From Schlesneria paludicola DSM 18645 (GTDB lineage Bacteria > Planctomycetota > Planctomycetia > Planctomycetales > Planctomycetaceae), in assembly GCA_945876035.1 (NCBI GenBank), contig CAMCMU010000002.1, forward strand, positions 117,997 through 181,996: a DNA stretch of 64,000 nt, written 5' to 3'. The notes beneath the pieces are model-generated. The model was not told the origin of the DNA. It saw only the letters and a program-made list of their open reading frames with translations, and searched no databases. Made by a program: the position numbers and the translations under genes. Shown here piece after piece: positions 1 through 10,154 of the stretch (positions are counted from its first letter, which is position 1; each line of letters starts with the position of its first letter).

Positions 1-681
1 GATGCGTGTGTTTCATGAGCAAAAAACTCAATTCGGGGACTCTTCGAAATAAAATCACTCCGCAAGATTTCACACGTCGCATCAACATTATCCCCAAAAA
101 TTTTGATTTTCATGCTGTTTTCATGTTTCTGTTTTCACATCGGTGTCAACCATTCTGCATTGCGGGCAAGTCCCTGTGTAACTTTGGAACGAAAGAACCG
201 CAAGATGTCGTCGGAAGAAATCTATTGACACCACGCGCGTTGTTGATCTCTGATCTCCCCAAAACAGGCACACCCGGTCTTCGAAAATCGCACCGGATTT
301 CAGAGATGACGTGTCAGTCCGACTCCTCTCCAATGCTCCGATTCCTGAACGAGTAGCAGCAACAGTCACTCCATCGGTCCGAGAATTATTCAGGTCCCCC
401 GCCATCGCCTCCGGGGAGATCTCCGTTCCTTGACCAAGGGTCGGCAGGAAATAAACGTTTTACCAGTGTAGTCCTTGAACTCTTGCAGAGAGACGGACGC
501 TGAGAACGTTGACTTTAGAGAACGATCATTCAGAGGGAGGTCCGCGACGAGGCCCTACGTAACGGCTATGATCTTGGAAAAATGGATTGATATCTTTAAT
601 TTATGTTCGAGAGCGTGAGCTCTGACTGACACTCTGGCCCTGTGCCTTTGATTGTTTTTCCGTGGGATTGAAAGCCTTTCC
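1..681. other. Intergenic/leader region, no supported gene
   Basis: No convincing coding sequence was found on either strand. The two overlapping open frames in the first 400 bases have no recognisable motif, no good ribosome binding site and unconvincing composition. The stretch just before the cytochrome gene at 682 presumably carries its promoter, but I cannot point to clear -35/-10 boxes. Confidence 0.5.
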
Positions 682-3600
682 ATGAAAACGTGCTATTTCA
701 CGTGCTCGATAGTGTTTCGAACGCTGTCACGGGAACTGCTCCTTGTGGTTTGTGTCTTGGCAAATGCGTCTGCAGAGGATTCATCTTTCCGTGACCGCGT
801 GGCACCGATCTTGGAAAAACACTGCCTGCGTTGCCACAACGACGAAGACAAAAAAGGGGGGCTGTCATTTTCAACTCAAGAAGCGGCATTGAAAGGAGGG
901 GAAAGTGGTCAAAGCTTTATTGCCGTGACAAGTCATGAAAACCCTCTGCTACTGGCTGTGGTTGGTGACAGGCCTGAGATGCCCAAGAATGCTCCGCCAC
1001 TTTCCAAGCAACAGGTCGAAACACTTCGTGAGTGGGTTGATTCCGGAGCCATATGGCCTCAAAGGGCACTCTTAAAAACAAAACGTTCCGACGATCATTC
1101 GTGGTGGTCCTTGGTGCCTCTTGTGCGGCCCAATCTCCCCCCACGGCTAGACACGGTGCCAAATCCAGCGGGGGGCCCTGAGCAACTCGCTGCTCCCCCC
1201 CACCAAGTTACGGAGACCAAGATCTCCGCACCTCTTTCTCCACTGGATGCGTTCATTCAAGCCAAACTTGCCTCTGTAAAAATATCCCCCTCTCCCGAAG
1301 CGGATCGCCGGACACTCCTGCGCCGTCTGTCGTTTGATCTCTTGGGATCGCCCCCCGCTAGCGAGGAGCTTGATGCGTTCGCAGAGGACGACGACCCCTT
1401 CGCCTATGAACGACGGGTCGATGCCCTGCTGGCTTCACCGCGATTTGGCGAGCGTTGGTCACGTCATTGGCTGGATGCGGTGCACTACGGAGACACACAT
1501 GGATACGATAAGGACAAGACCCGTCCGAATGCGTGGCCCTATCGTGACTATGTCATCCGCGCGTTCAACGACGACAAACCGTATGACCGCTTCGTAGTTG
1601 AGCAGTTGGCCGGTGATGTGCTATGGCCCGACAGTGTCGATGGAAACACCGCGACCGGATTCATCGCGGCCGGGCCTTGGGATTATATTGGCCACGCCGA
1701 AGTTCCGGAGTCGAAGATCGACGGAAAAATAGCAAGAAATCTCGATCGCGACGATATGGTCACGACGGCAATGAACACTTTTTGCAGCATGACGGTCCAA
1801 TGTGCTCGCTGTCATGACCACAAATTTGATCCGGTGACACAGGCCGACTACTACCGTCTGCAGGCCAATTTTTCGGCGCTTGATCGAGCCGATCGGCTAT
1901 ACGATGCTGTTCCTGAAATCGACCGGCCTCGGCGCGTCTTACATGAGGAACACAAGCGATTGACGACTGAGCAACTGCGACTCGCAACAGAAGTTCAACG
2001 CTTGTGCGGTACCGAGTTAATTGATCTCGATCGGGAAATCGCTGCGGTCAAAAGTTCTCAGGTGGAATCCAGAAAACCTGAATTCGGGTTTCACAGTGAG
2101 GTGGCGATAACGCCCGATGTGGTGAAATGGGTGCAACTCGACCTGTTGCAACCCGTTCTCCTGAAAGGGCTCGTCTATGTCGGCTGCTGGGACAATTTCA
2201 ACGACATTGGGGCAGGATTTGGATTTCCAGTCAGATTCAAAATTGAAGCGTCAAATGATCCCGCGTTCACCACGGAAGTCATCTCGCTGGTCGACCACAC
2301 GCGGGCGGACTTCCCAAACCCCAAGACCGTCTCTCAAAAAGAAACTTTCGCGTCCGTCACAGCACGTTACGTTCGCTTCACCGCTACCAAACTGGCACTC
2401 CGGAAAAAGGACTATGTCTTCGCCTTAGCCGAAATCAGTCTCTTCGACGGAGAGGGAAAAAACGTCGCGATCGGAGCAAGTCTCTCCGCCCTCGATTCCA
2501 TCGAATCGCCTGTTCGATGGAGTATCAAAAACCTGACGGATGGAATCTTTTCGACGGACGCAAATCAATTCGATGAAGACATCAAACAACTGACGCAACG
2601 CCGGACCTCAGTTTTTGAGAATCAAGTTCCACAGGCCCTCCGTGATTCCTTGGATGATGTCAACGCTGGCGTTGAGACACTGGTCCAAGAGATTGCGGGA
2701 TTGCCGCCATTGCAGCATGTGTTTGCCGGAATGGTTTACACCGGAGAAGGCAACTTTAGCGGCACCGGTTCAGTCGCGGGCAAACCGCGTGTGATCAATA
2801 TTCTGAGGCGTGGGGATGTGACTTCTCCAGAAGCCGAAGTGGGACCAGGTTTCGTGCCGCTTTCTCCGGGGGAAAGTGGTGTCTTTATCCTGCCCCAAGA
2901 ACATTCCGAAGGGGACAGGCGTGTGGCCTTCGCGCGATGGATTGTGAACGATCAAAATCCGCTCACATGGCGTTCCATCGTCAATCGCGTCTGGCAACAT
3001 CACTTTGGTCGTGGTCTCGTGGATTCTCCCAACGACTTTGGTCGTATGGGCCAACTTCCGTCACATCCGGAGTTGTTGGACTGGCTGGCGAGTGAGTTCA
3101 GAAGTGGGGATCGGAGACTGAAACGCCTACACAGACTGATCGTCACCAGCAGTACATACAAGCAACGATCGACGGTCGAAACGTTGAATGGCGGTCCCTC
3201 GGCGATCACAGACCAATCCGTGGCGTCTCCCTCCGTTCCAATCATTCCAGATCCCTCATCGATTGACTCCAACAACTCGCTGCTCTGGCGATTCAACCGT
3301 CGGAAACTCGATGCCGAATCCTTGCGAGATAGTATGCTGATGATCGCCGGCAGAATTGACGATCGGATGGGAGGACCGGGGTTCCAAGATTTTGTCATCG
3401 AGCATCCGGAGCACTCGCCACACTATGAATACCAACGGCATGATCCGGAGGACCCTCGATCCTGTCGACGGTCGATCTATCGTTTTTTGGTCCGCTCGCA
3501 AACGCAACCGTTCATGGCGGCACTCGATTGTGCCGACCCTTCGATGATCGTTGAGAAACGGAACGAAACGGTCACGGCACTACAAGCCTTGGCAATGTTA

Positions 3601-3840
3601 AACAACAAATTCGTTTTTTCGATGTCGGCTCATCTCGCCGAACGCGTGAAAGCCGAAGTCACGCTGCTGTCTAGCGGATCGACGTTGACGCAACACGTCA
3701 ACCGAGCTTTTCGCCTCGCCGTGGGACGCTTTCCCACAGCCGAAGAGGAGCAAGCCCTCGTTCTTTTCGCTGCGGAACATGGACTACCACTCACTTGCCG
3801 AGCACTCTTCAACTTAAACGAGTTTGCGTTCGTTGACTGA
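682..3840 (+). CDS. PSD1-type planctomycete cytochrome protein (PSCyt1-DUF1549-DUF1553)
   Basis: Predicted secreted protein of 1052 residues. The ATG at 682 is preferred over a TTG at 652 because it begins a clean signal peptide (hydrophobic LLLVVCVLANASA, cleavage near residue 31). A planctomycete cytochrome C-like domain follows with CLRCH near residue 49. The DUF1549 region starts with SPLDAFIQAKLA near 190 and holds a second motif, CARCHDHKFDPV, near 374. Residues about 480-620 look like an inserted discoidin/F5-8C-type carbohydrate-binding module (ARYVRFTA, FALAEISLFDG). The C-terminal DUF1553 region contains NPLTWRSIVNRVWQHHFG. The family is typical of Planctomycetota and is thought to act in extracytoplasmic oxidation or degradation of complex carbohydrates, but its reaction is not established. 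The usual DUF1501 partner gene is not next to it. Confidence 0.93.
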   Translation: MKTCYFTCSIVFRTLSRELLLVVCVLANASAEDSSFRDRVAPILEKHCLRCHNDEDKKGGLSFSTQEAALKGGESGQSFIAVTSHENPLLLAVVGDRPEMPKNAPPLSKQQVETLREWVDSGAIWPQRALLKTKRSDDHSWWSLVPLVRPNLPPRLDTVPNPAGGPEQLAAPPHQVTETKISAPLSPLDAFIQAKLASVKISPSPEADRRTLLRRLSFDLLGSPPASEELDAFAEDDDPFAYERRVDALLASPRFGERWSRHWLDAVHYGDTHGYDKDKTRPNAWPYRDYVIRAFNDDKPYDRFVVEQLAGDVLWPDSVDGNTATGFIAAGPWDYIGHAEVPESKIDGKIARNLDRDDMVTTAMNTFCSMTVQCARCHDHKFDPVTQADYYRLQANFSALDRADRLYDAVPEIDRPRRVLHEEHKRLTTEQLRLATEVQRLCGTELIDLDREIAAVKSSQVESRKPEFGFHSEVAITPDVVKWVQLDLLQPVLLKGLVYVGCWDNFNDIGAGFGFPVRFKIEASNDPAFTTEVISLVDHTRADFPNPKTVSQKETFASVTARYVRFTATKLALRKKDYVFALAEISLFDGEGKNVAIGASLSALDSIESPVRWSIKNLTDGIFSTDANQFDEDIKQLTQRRTSVFENQVPQALRDSLDDVNAGVETLVQEIAGLPPLQHVFAGMVYTGEGNFSGTGSVAGKPRVINILRRGDVTSPEAEVGPGFVPLSPGESGVFILPQEHSEGDRRVAFARWIVNDQNPLTWRSIVNRVWQHHFGRGLVDSPNDFGRMGQLPSHPELLDWLASEFRSGDRRLKRLHRLIVTSSTYKQRSTVETLNGGPSAITDQSVASPSVPIIPDPSSIDSNNSLLWRFNRRKLDAESLRDSMLMIAGRIDDRMGGPGFQDFVIEHPEHSPHYEYQRHDPEDPRSCRRSIYRFLVRSQTQPFMAALDCADPSMIVEKRNETVTALQALAMLNNKFVFSMSAHLAERVKAEVTLLSSGSTLTQHVNRAFRLAVGRFPTAEEEQALVLFAAEHGLPLTCRALFNLNEFAFVD

Positions 3841-4400
3841 ACTCAAAACAACAGATTTCTCTTAGAATTGTCATGCATGTGAACGCAGCATAAAAGCGTC
3901 TGGACAAGCAATCCGAGGCGGGTGTCCATGCGGATGACGTGAGCCGGTAACGCGACGGAGCAGCCATTCCGTTGCGACTCTGGCCACAACGAAACCCGCT
4001 TGAATCGAATGATCAAATGTCCCGAAATAGGAGAAACTCACTGTTCAACGGATATCCGTGTTGGTTCCGTGCTTTTCCCGGCTTGGAAGGTTGATTGCGT
4101 TGGAATACGACGTGGCCAAGCGGATCACTCGGGGACGCTCCGCAACCCCCCTTTTGACTCTCGGCGGCCTTCTGTTTTTCGTCATTCTCGTCTGTGACAC
4201 CGCTGAGGCAGCTCCATGATCTAGCCGCGGAATCCACATTTTGCGGAATCCGTGGATCAAGTCTGCGCCGTCGTCCCGACCAAAATTAAATCGGTCCGGT
4301 TAGTCATTGACGCCAAATTTTGGGTGGCCGCAATCATTCGATATCCGCTCAAATCCAAGAGAACAGCAAATTCAGCACGGGCGGGTTTTCAGGGCAAATC
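3841..4400. other. Intergenic region between convergent genes
   Basis: It separates the converging cytochrome gene (+) and a membrane protein gene (-). An imperfect inverted repeat (cgcgacgga / tccgttgcg, about 3951-3976) and a short atccac/gtggat hairpin around 4228-4255 could help terminate transcription, but neither is followed by a clear T-run. No gene is supported. Confidence 0.4.
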
Positions 4401-4985
4401 TCAGGGTGTCGACTGAGCACGCCCTTGGGCTGCCTGAAGTTCTTGAGCCTGACCCCAGCGGTAAAGAATGATCCCCACAAAAGCACCCGCTATGGTTGCG
4501 GAAAGAACCGCTGCTGCGCTGTGAGTGAACGTCGAATTTTCGGTTGCGGCCTGTGTTGTCAAGACAAGCCCGAACACACTGATTACGAACCCGAATGCGT
4601 CAGATAAGATTGCGCCCCAGCTAAACCCCATTCGCAGCAGAGCAGCTAACTTGCCTAACACGAGTTGAAGAGTAAAGCTGACAACTCCAGCAGTCATCAG
4701 ACCAAATGCGAGCCAGTGAAACGCCGGGAATGCTAGTTGTTCCGCGACAATGTAGATCGGTTGAAGAATACTCGATGCGGCTGTTTTTGCTCGAGGATCT
4801 TGGTCGATAGTCGTCGCGAGTTCGGCCGCTGTCTGCGTCGCATTTTCAGTCACCGACGCGGCTGTTAACGCAGGCAGATTGGCCTGCGCGGCGGAAACTT
4901 TTGAAGGCGGTTTTGGCTCATCCTGTGCGACGGCGTGAGCAACGAATCCCAATACAAACGCGAGCACGATCGATCGTTGTCTCAT
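4401..4985 (-). CDS. Hypothetical secreted/membrane protein, three TM segments
   Basis: Protein of 194 residues starting at an ATG, with a short RBS-like aggaac upstream. It begins with a signal peptide (IVLAFVLGFVAHAVA, cleavage near residue 20), then an Ala/Thr-rich segment of about 50 residues. Three hydrophobic segments follow: around LAFGLMTAGVVSFTLQLVLG, ILSDAFGFVISVFGLVL and AVLSATIAGAFVGIILY. It ends in a short Gln/Ala-rich tail. I recognise no family. It stands alone, convergent with the cytochrome gene. The signal peptide plus spaced membrane helices make a real gene likely; the function is unknown. Confidence 0.65.
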   Translation of the reverse strand: MRQRSIVLAFVLGFVAHAVAQDEPKPPSKVSAAQANLPALTAASVTENATQTAAELATTIDQDPRAKTAASSILQPIYIVAEQLAFPAFHWLAFGLMTAGVVSFTLQLVLGKLAALLRMGFSWGAILSDAFGFVISVFGLVLTTQAATENSTFTHSAAAVLSATIAGAFVGIILYRWGQAQELQAAQGRAQSTP

Positions 4986-5813
4986 GGCGTCTTGTTCCTG
5001 TGATATGAGGTCACGGTGAGTGCGTTCAGATACATCTTCGCAGGTGTCTTTGATTCCTCAACATATTGTGCCAACGGAACATCGATTAAAATAGCCTCAA
5101 CGGGCGGGGAAGTTGAAAACGATCTTCGAAACACAACCGCGTTATCGACCACGGAAGGACGTGTGGAGCACGCCTGATAGGCACGGAACGTTGAATTGTC
5201 GGTAACGAGTGGTGACGTCTATTACCTCGGATCGCATGAGCCGACCGAGATCCAATCGTAAATCTCGTGTGGACAGGTCGCCGGCCTATGCGCCATCTGG
5301 AACGATACGGTTCTCTGCGGAAACAAATCTCGGCTGAAACATAAGGAGCCATCAGGAAATTGGTCACTTTCGTTGGCAGACAACCGGTCGGCGACGGCCT
5401 TCGTTTATTTGGGGAATGAACAAACACACAGGGTCGATTGTCGATCATCGCCGCCTCCATTCCCCGCTTCCCTCCCCCAAATACGGGCCAAGGAATGGTC
5501 ACGGTTGTCATCGAACTCGGAAGATTTTCTTTTCTAGGGATAGCCCCTCCAATCGACGAAGACTAGAATTTTCGGTGTCTACCGATTTGGATGAGCAATT
5601 TTGTGGAAATTTTAACGGATTGTCACAAACAATTGTGGGTTTTGACTCGTTTTTTTGAGGCAGATTTAGGCCTCCTGAAGAATCACGATTGAACGCTGGC
5701 GGAAGTGAATTAGCCGGTGGGTTTGACAATCGAGCTGACTTGGCGCATCTGTGGAACCTGTGGACAACGCTGATGTTTTCGTTCGTTCGCCTCGGTCTTG
5801 GGAAGCATCAACG
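4986..5813. other. Long intergenic region, no supported gene
   Basis: About 0.8 kb between a divergent pair, so it should carry promoters in both directions. A 141-codon open frame on the - strand (5086-5511) has Arg-rich composition typical of non-coding frames and no domain, so I do not call it. An AT-rich stretch at about 5570-5660 with a small cacaa/ttgtg hairpin and a T-run lies upstream of the sugar dehydrogenase gene. A ttgaca-like hexamer occurs near 5723. Confidence 0.4.
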
Positions 5814-8303
5814 ATGAACGACAATTCACCCCCCAAAAAAACACCTCGACGGTGGCGCTGGGTGGTGGCCGGAGTCCTCGCATTTGTGAGTAGTTACGCG
5901 CGGTATCCGTTCGGTCCGATCGGATGCCGCCGGATCCTGCTTCTTGTCGCCTTGGTGTGGTTGCTGGGCTGGGCGGCGTACCTGATTCTCCCCCGAATCA
6001 GGCGCGGCCGTTGGTCGCCGTTCTCTGGGAACGTTTCGATCCTGTTTACGTGCTCGCTGATCATCGTGTGTTCGATGGTTTTCCATAAGGTTTCCGAGCA
6101 ATCATTGACAGAACATTTTCTCGTACAATGTCAACGATTTGAACGCCGCATCAAACGCGAGCTTTGGCCCATTGCCAGCCCCCGATGGACGACATCGCAA
6201 TTTCATGGTACGCCCGAGCCGCCACCCGCGTTGAAATCACAACTGGCGTTTTCCAAACTGAATTTTCATCATCCGATCGCGATGTCTTGGATACCAATTG
6301 TTGAACGATGGGTTTTAGCTGAAGAACAAGGTCGGATTGTCTCTTTCAGCGATGCGCGCAACACCGATCAGTTGTTGCAAATTCTTGATCTGAAGCGAGT
6401 GATTTGGGGTATGGCTGTCCATCCCCAATTTCACTTGAATGGCTATCTTTTCGTCTCCTACATGGATGCGGGGACGATGCGGGTCGTTCGATTCACGACG
6501 AACAAAACCACGGGAATGCTGGATCCCGAGAGTCAGTCAGCGGTCATTGAATGGCCTCAATTGGGGCATGAGGGGGGCTGTTTAGATTTCGGTCTCGACG
6601 GCTGCCTGTATGTCTCGGTCGGTGACAGCGGTGCCTATGACTCCGGGGAAACAGGTCAAGACATCAGTGACCTTTACGGTTCAATTTTGCGATTGGACGT
6701 GGATCATCCGACAGCCAATAACGGTTACTCTGTTCCCTCGGACAACCCTTTTGTGGGAATGGAGGGGGCTCGTCCGGAAGTTTGGAGCTATGGCCTTCGC
6801 CAGGTTTGGAAGATGTCGTTTGACCGCGTCACTGGTGAACTCTGGGCCGGCGATGTCGGGCAAGATTTGTGGGAATCAATTCATTTGATACGCCGGGGAG
6901 GCAATTGTGGATGGAGCATATTCGAGGGGGCTCACCCACTGTTTCCAGATCGCAAAAAAGGCCCGACACCGATTATCCCTCCCGTGGTGGAACAATCGCA
7001 CTCTGTGATGCGCAGTATCACCGGAGGCCATGTCTATCGGGGCTCAAAGTTACCCCTGCTGCAGGGACTCTATTTGTATGGCGATTACGACACGGGGACG
7101 GTTTGGAGCATTCAGAGGGACCGTGGCCAGACAATTGCAAATCAGCTGATTGCCGACACTCCGCTACGGATCTCGAGCTTCACCATCGACAAAAGTGGCG
7201 AAGTGCTTATTGTCGATCACATCGGCGGTCAAATTTTCGAGTTGACGGAATCCACCCCGGAAGAACTGAAATATGATCATCAGTTTCCGCGAAAACTCAG
7301 TCAGACAGGATTGTTCGCGTCGACGGCAGAACATCGACCCCAAGCAGGTGTCTTGCCCTACTCTGTCAACAGTCCACTGTGGGCTGATGGCGCTGACAAA
7401 GACCGCTTCTTAGCCGTTCCGGAGGGAGCATCCATCGATTTTGAAGGAGTCCCATACGAAAACAGCGTTCCCGGCTGGGACAACTGGGGGTTTCCCGATG
7501 GCACCGCTCTTGTGAAGACATTTTCCCTAGAAACGGAACGAGGCAACCCCCACACGCGTCGTCGCGTGGAAACGCGTGTCATGATCGTCGAGAACCTTCC
7601 TGAAGATCCCAATCATCGCTACAAGGCATCCAATAAGCTCTGGCATGGTTATTCGTATGTGTGGAGCGAGGATCAAACGGATGCCGAGTTGGTCGACGCC
7701 GAAGGCTTAGATCAAGAATTTGAAATTCGTGATGCAACATCATCGAAACGACACAAGCAGGTCTGGCATTTTCCTAGTCGCTTCGAATGCATGATGTGTC
7801 ACACCCGGTCGGCCGGTTTCGTTCTCGGAGTGTCGACCGCTCAATTGAATCGGTTCGGCCTGTTGGGTCACGGCGGTTTGAACCAGTTAGACTTTCTGGA
7901 CCGCGCGCGATTGATTGACAGGAACGCCTCCGCGGCGCCACCAACACATCCGATGCTGCCCGATCCCGCGGACACACATTTGCCTGTGGAACTTCGAGCT
8001 CGATCCTATTTACATGCCAATTGCGCGCATTGCCATCGGCCCTATGGTGGTGGCAATGGAAAACTGGATTTGCGTTTCCATGCGTCCTCCTCTGAAATGA
8101 ATGCACTCGAGGAACGTCCCGTTCATGGCACTCTTGGAGTCGATGATGCGTTCGTTATCAAACCCGGAGATCCCGAACGGTCGATGCTCTATCACCGAAT
8201 GACGACGCTCAACGCAGGACGCATGCCAAAGGCGGGTTCCTCGGAAGTGGATCATTTGGGGGCTCAATTGATTTACGAATGGATCCAACAACTCAATCAT
8301 TGA
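5814..8303 (+). CDS. Membrane-anchored PQQ-dependent sugar dehydrogenase fused to a diheme-type cytochrome domain
   Basis: Protein of 829 residues. The ATG at 5814 has ggaag about 9 bases upstream and is preferred over an in-frame GTG at 5751. Three hydrophobic segments lie within the first 105 residues, so the catalytic part should be membrane-tethered on the periplasmic side. Residues about 160-480 match the glucose/sorbosone dehydrogenase propeller (GMAVHPQFHLNGYLFVSY, GDSGAYDSG, RPEVWSYGLRQVWKMSFD, GDVGQDLWE, GGNCGWSIFEG). The C-terminal third has two CxxCH motifs, CMMCH near residue 658 and CAHCH near 738, in a SO2930-like cytochrome region. Soluble sugar oxidation with electron transfer to the attached c-type heme(s) is the likely role; the substrate cannot be read from sequence. 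The next gene begins about 80 bases downstream. Confidence 0.88.
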   Translation: MNDNSPPKKTPRRWRWVVAGVLAFVSSYARYPFGPIGCRRILLLVALVWLLGWAAYLILPRIRRGRWSPFSGNVSILFTCSLIIVCSMVFHKVSEQSLTEHFLVQCQRFERRIKRELWPIASPRWTTSQFHGTPEPPPALKSQLAFSKLNFHHPIAMSWIPIVERWVLAEEQGRIVSFSDARNTDQLLQILDLKRVIWGMAVHPQFHLNGYLFVSYMDAGTMRVVRFTTNKTTGMLDPESQSAVIEWPQLGHEGGCLDFGLDGCLYVSVGDSGAYDSGETGQDISDLYGSILRLDVDHPTANNGYSVPSDNPFVGMEGARPEVWSYGLRQVWKMSFDRVTGELWAGDVGQDLWESIHLIRRGGNCGWSIFEGAHPLFPDRKKGPTPIIPPVVEQSHSVMRSITGGHVYRGSKLPLLQGLYLYGDYDTGTVWSIQRDRGQTIANQLIADTPLRISSFTIDKSGEVLIVDHIGGQIFELTESTPEELKYDHQFPRKLSQTGLFASTAEHRPQAGVLPYSVNSPLWADGADKDRFLAVPEGASIDFEGVPYENSVPGWDNWGFPDGTALVKTFSLETERGNPHTRRRVETRVMIVENLPEDPNHRYKASNKLWHGYSYVWSEDQTDAELVDAEGLDQEFEIRDATSSKRHKQVWHFPSRFECMMCHTRSAGFVLGVSTAQLNRFGLLGHGGLNQLDFLDRARLIDRNASAAPPTHPMLPDPADTHLPVELRARSYLHANCAHCHRPYGGGNGKLDLRFHASSSEMNALEERPVHGTLGVDDAFVIKPGDPERSMLYHRMTTLNAGRMPKAGSSEVDHLGAQLIYEWIQQLNH

Positions 8304-8380
8304 CAGGTTGTGATGGCACACAGAAGGCCGTGTACAAGAGTCGCAACGTGTTCGTGAAACAGAAACTTGAGTGGTATCAA

Positions 8381-9790
8381 ATGTGGAACCCACAGATTTC
8401 GGTGCCAAGACACTCGGTCTTCATCCCTAGTATTACCGCATGTCTTTTTACTCTGGGGATGGGTTGCTCTCCTAACGCTCAGTCCTCCCGAGAAACGGCA
8501 CCCGCTGCTGGAGCAGCCACTTCCCCTGTGGTTGAGATTCGTCTGCAGCATCCGGTTGACCCTTTGCCAGCATTGGTGTTCCAAGAGGACGACTGGCCCT
8601 GGTGGCGGGGAATCGACCGAGATGGCATCAGCAAGAGTGGGACTCCACCAGAGCAATGGAATGACTCGAACAACGACTCCAACAATGTTCTCTGGAAAGT
8701 CCCCCTCGTCGGTCGCGGAAACTCGAGCCCGATTGTGGTTAAATCTCACGTGTATTTGACCAGCTGCAACGTCGCTCGCCAAGAACAATACGCCCTGTCC
8801 ATCGACCGGACCAGCGGTCGCTTAATCTGGCAGACGACGATTCATACGGGCGGATTTACGTCAACGATGAATGCGGCTGCGACGTATGCAGATGCCACAT
8901 TAGCCAGCGATGGTGAACGTGTATTCGCGACGTTTTTGCACAACAGATCGATCGTGGTGACCGCATTGACGCTGGACGGTGAAAAGGTTTGGGAAACAAA
9001 TGTGGGCCCGTTTCAGACGGTCTATGGCTTCGGTGCATCGCCGATCATTTTTGAATCGACGGTCATCGTTGCCGCGGAGGACCCCACCTGTGGCTCAATC
9101 TCCGCACTGCACAGGAGGACCGGTCAGGTCCTCTGGCGGATCCGACGCGCAGAAGCCGCCGGTGGCACATTCGCGACACCGGTCGTGGCGCATGTCGCGG
9201 GCCGGTGGCAGTTGTTGCTCAATGGTGCACGCACCGTATCGAGTTACGATCCGGCAACGGGAGAACCGCTGTGGTCGCATCCCAGTCCGGCAAGAACCTG
9301 TTGCAATTCAATGGCCTTCAACAAGTCATTTGTTTTTGCCAGTGGCGGAATGCCCTCCAAAGAAACCGCCTGTTTTAATGCGGATGCAGAGGGCGATGAC
9401 CCGTCCGCACGACTTGTCTGGCAAGACGGCCGTCCGTCATGCACTTGTTATGTCCCGTCATTACTGTCCCACGACGGGCGGCTCTACAATTTGAATGACG
9501 ACGGAATACTGACCGGCTTCGATGAACGGAACGGGCGACAACTCTTCGCGAAGCGGCTGGTCGGAAAATTTTCAGCATCGCCGATGATCATTAACGGAAA
9601 ATTGATCGTGATTAATCAAATGGGAACGGCGTGGGTGTTGCGGGCCTCTCCGCCGTTTGACGTGTTGAGTGAAAACCAAATTGAGCCGGGCGTGATGGCC
9701 ACGCCGACGTCTTGCAAAGATACCATTTATCTTCGTTCGGAAAAATACCTCTACGGTATCGGAGAAAAAAAACAGACCACGGTTCCGTAG
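8381..9790 (+). CDS. PQQ-like beta-propeller protein (BamB/dehydrogenase-like)
   Basis: Protein of 469 residues. The ATG at 8381 is preferred because the longer frame (8279) overlaps the upstream gene and lacks an export signal. The N-terminus has a hydrophobic stretch ending LFTLGMGCSPN, a weak lipobox, so it may be a lipoprotein. The body is a series of PQQ-like blades (DWPWWRGIDRDGISK, GRLIWQTTIHTGG, TGQVLWRIRRAEAAGG, TGEPLWSHPSPA). The WxxWRGxxRDG opening is common in planctomycete outer-membrane-biogenesis-like propellers. No CxxCH is present. The function is unknown; a structural propeller or non-catalytic quinoprotein are both possible. It lies directly after the sugar dehydrogenase and ends at a strong terminator. 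Confidence 0.85.
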   Translation: MWNPQISVPRHSVFIPSITACLFTLGMGCSPNAQSSRETAPAAGAATSPVVEIRLQHPVDPLPALVFQEDDWPWWRGIDRDGISKSGTPPEQWNDSNNDSNNVLWKVPLVGRGNSSPIVVKSHVYLTSCNVARQEQYALSIDRTSGRLIWQTTIHTGGFTSTMNAAATYADATLASDGERVFATFLHNRSIVVTALTLDGEKVWETNVGPFQTVYGFGASPIIFESTVIVAAEDPTCGSISALHRRTGQVLWRIRRAEAAGGTFATPVVAHVAGRWQLLLNGARTVSSYDPATGEPLWSHPSPARTCCNSMAFNKSFVFASGGMPSKETACFNADAEGDDPSARLVWQDGRPSCTCYVPSLLSHDGRLYNLNDDGILTGFDERNGRQLFAKRLVGKFSASPMIINGKLIVINQMGTAWVLRASPPFDVLSENQIEPGVMATPTSCKDTIYLRSEKYLYGIGEKKQTTVP

Positions 9791-9825
9791 AGATCCCTCG
9801 CACGGGAACCACCGATCGCATGACG

Positions 9826-9871
9826 CATCAACTCGGGCTCCTTCCCTCCCTGAGTTGATGTGTCTTTTTTG
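9826..9871 (+). terminator. Rho-independent terminator
   Basis: Inverted repeat catcaactc (9826-9834) and gagttgatg (9852-9860), followed at once by tgtctttttt. It lies 36 bases after the stop of the propeller gene and probably ends the transcript of the sugar dehydrogenase/propeller pair. Confidence 0.8.
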
Positions 9872-10154
9872 TTCCGTGACGATGGCTGAAGAAAAGATTG
9901 GCGTTTGGTGAAAATGAGTCATCCTTGGCGGGGTGAGCGTTGCCGATCGGCCGAGTGCGTCCCGTCACGCAAGGTGAGCACCCTGACTTCCCTCCGAACA
10001 CGATCAAGCTGGCCTAGATCGCATGATCTGTCGGCCGATGTCAAGATTAGGTCGCTTGACCGACTCTGTATTTCACGGCAATCTCTGTCAGTTTGGAAAC
10101 ATCCAGCGGGCTTGGATCTTGGACTTCGATTGGTCTTTTTTAGGAACAGTGCCC
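9872..10154. other. Intergenic region upstream of amidohydrolase
   Basis: Just under 300 bases between the terminator and the amidohydrolase start. A frame on the + strand (9905-10417) overlaps the amidohydrolase out of frame and looks spurious. Promoter elements were not clear. Confidence 0.4.

Noticed and set aside
6..405. Overlapping open frames on both strands at the left edge
   Set aside because: No motif, poor composition and no ribosome binding site; each shadows the other.
5086..5511. 141-codon frame on the - strand
   Set aside because: Arg/Pro-rich composition typical of a non-coding frame, no domain, and no neighbour support.
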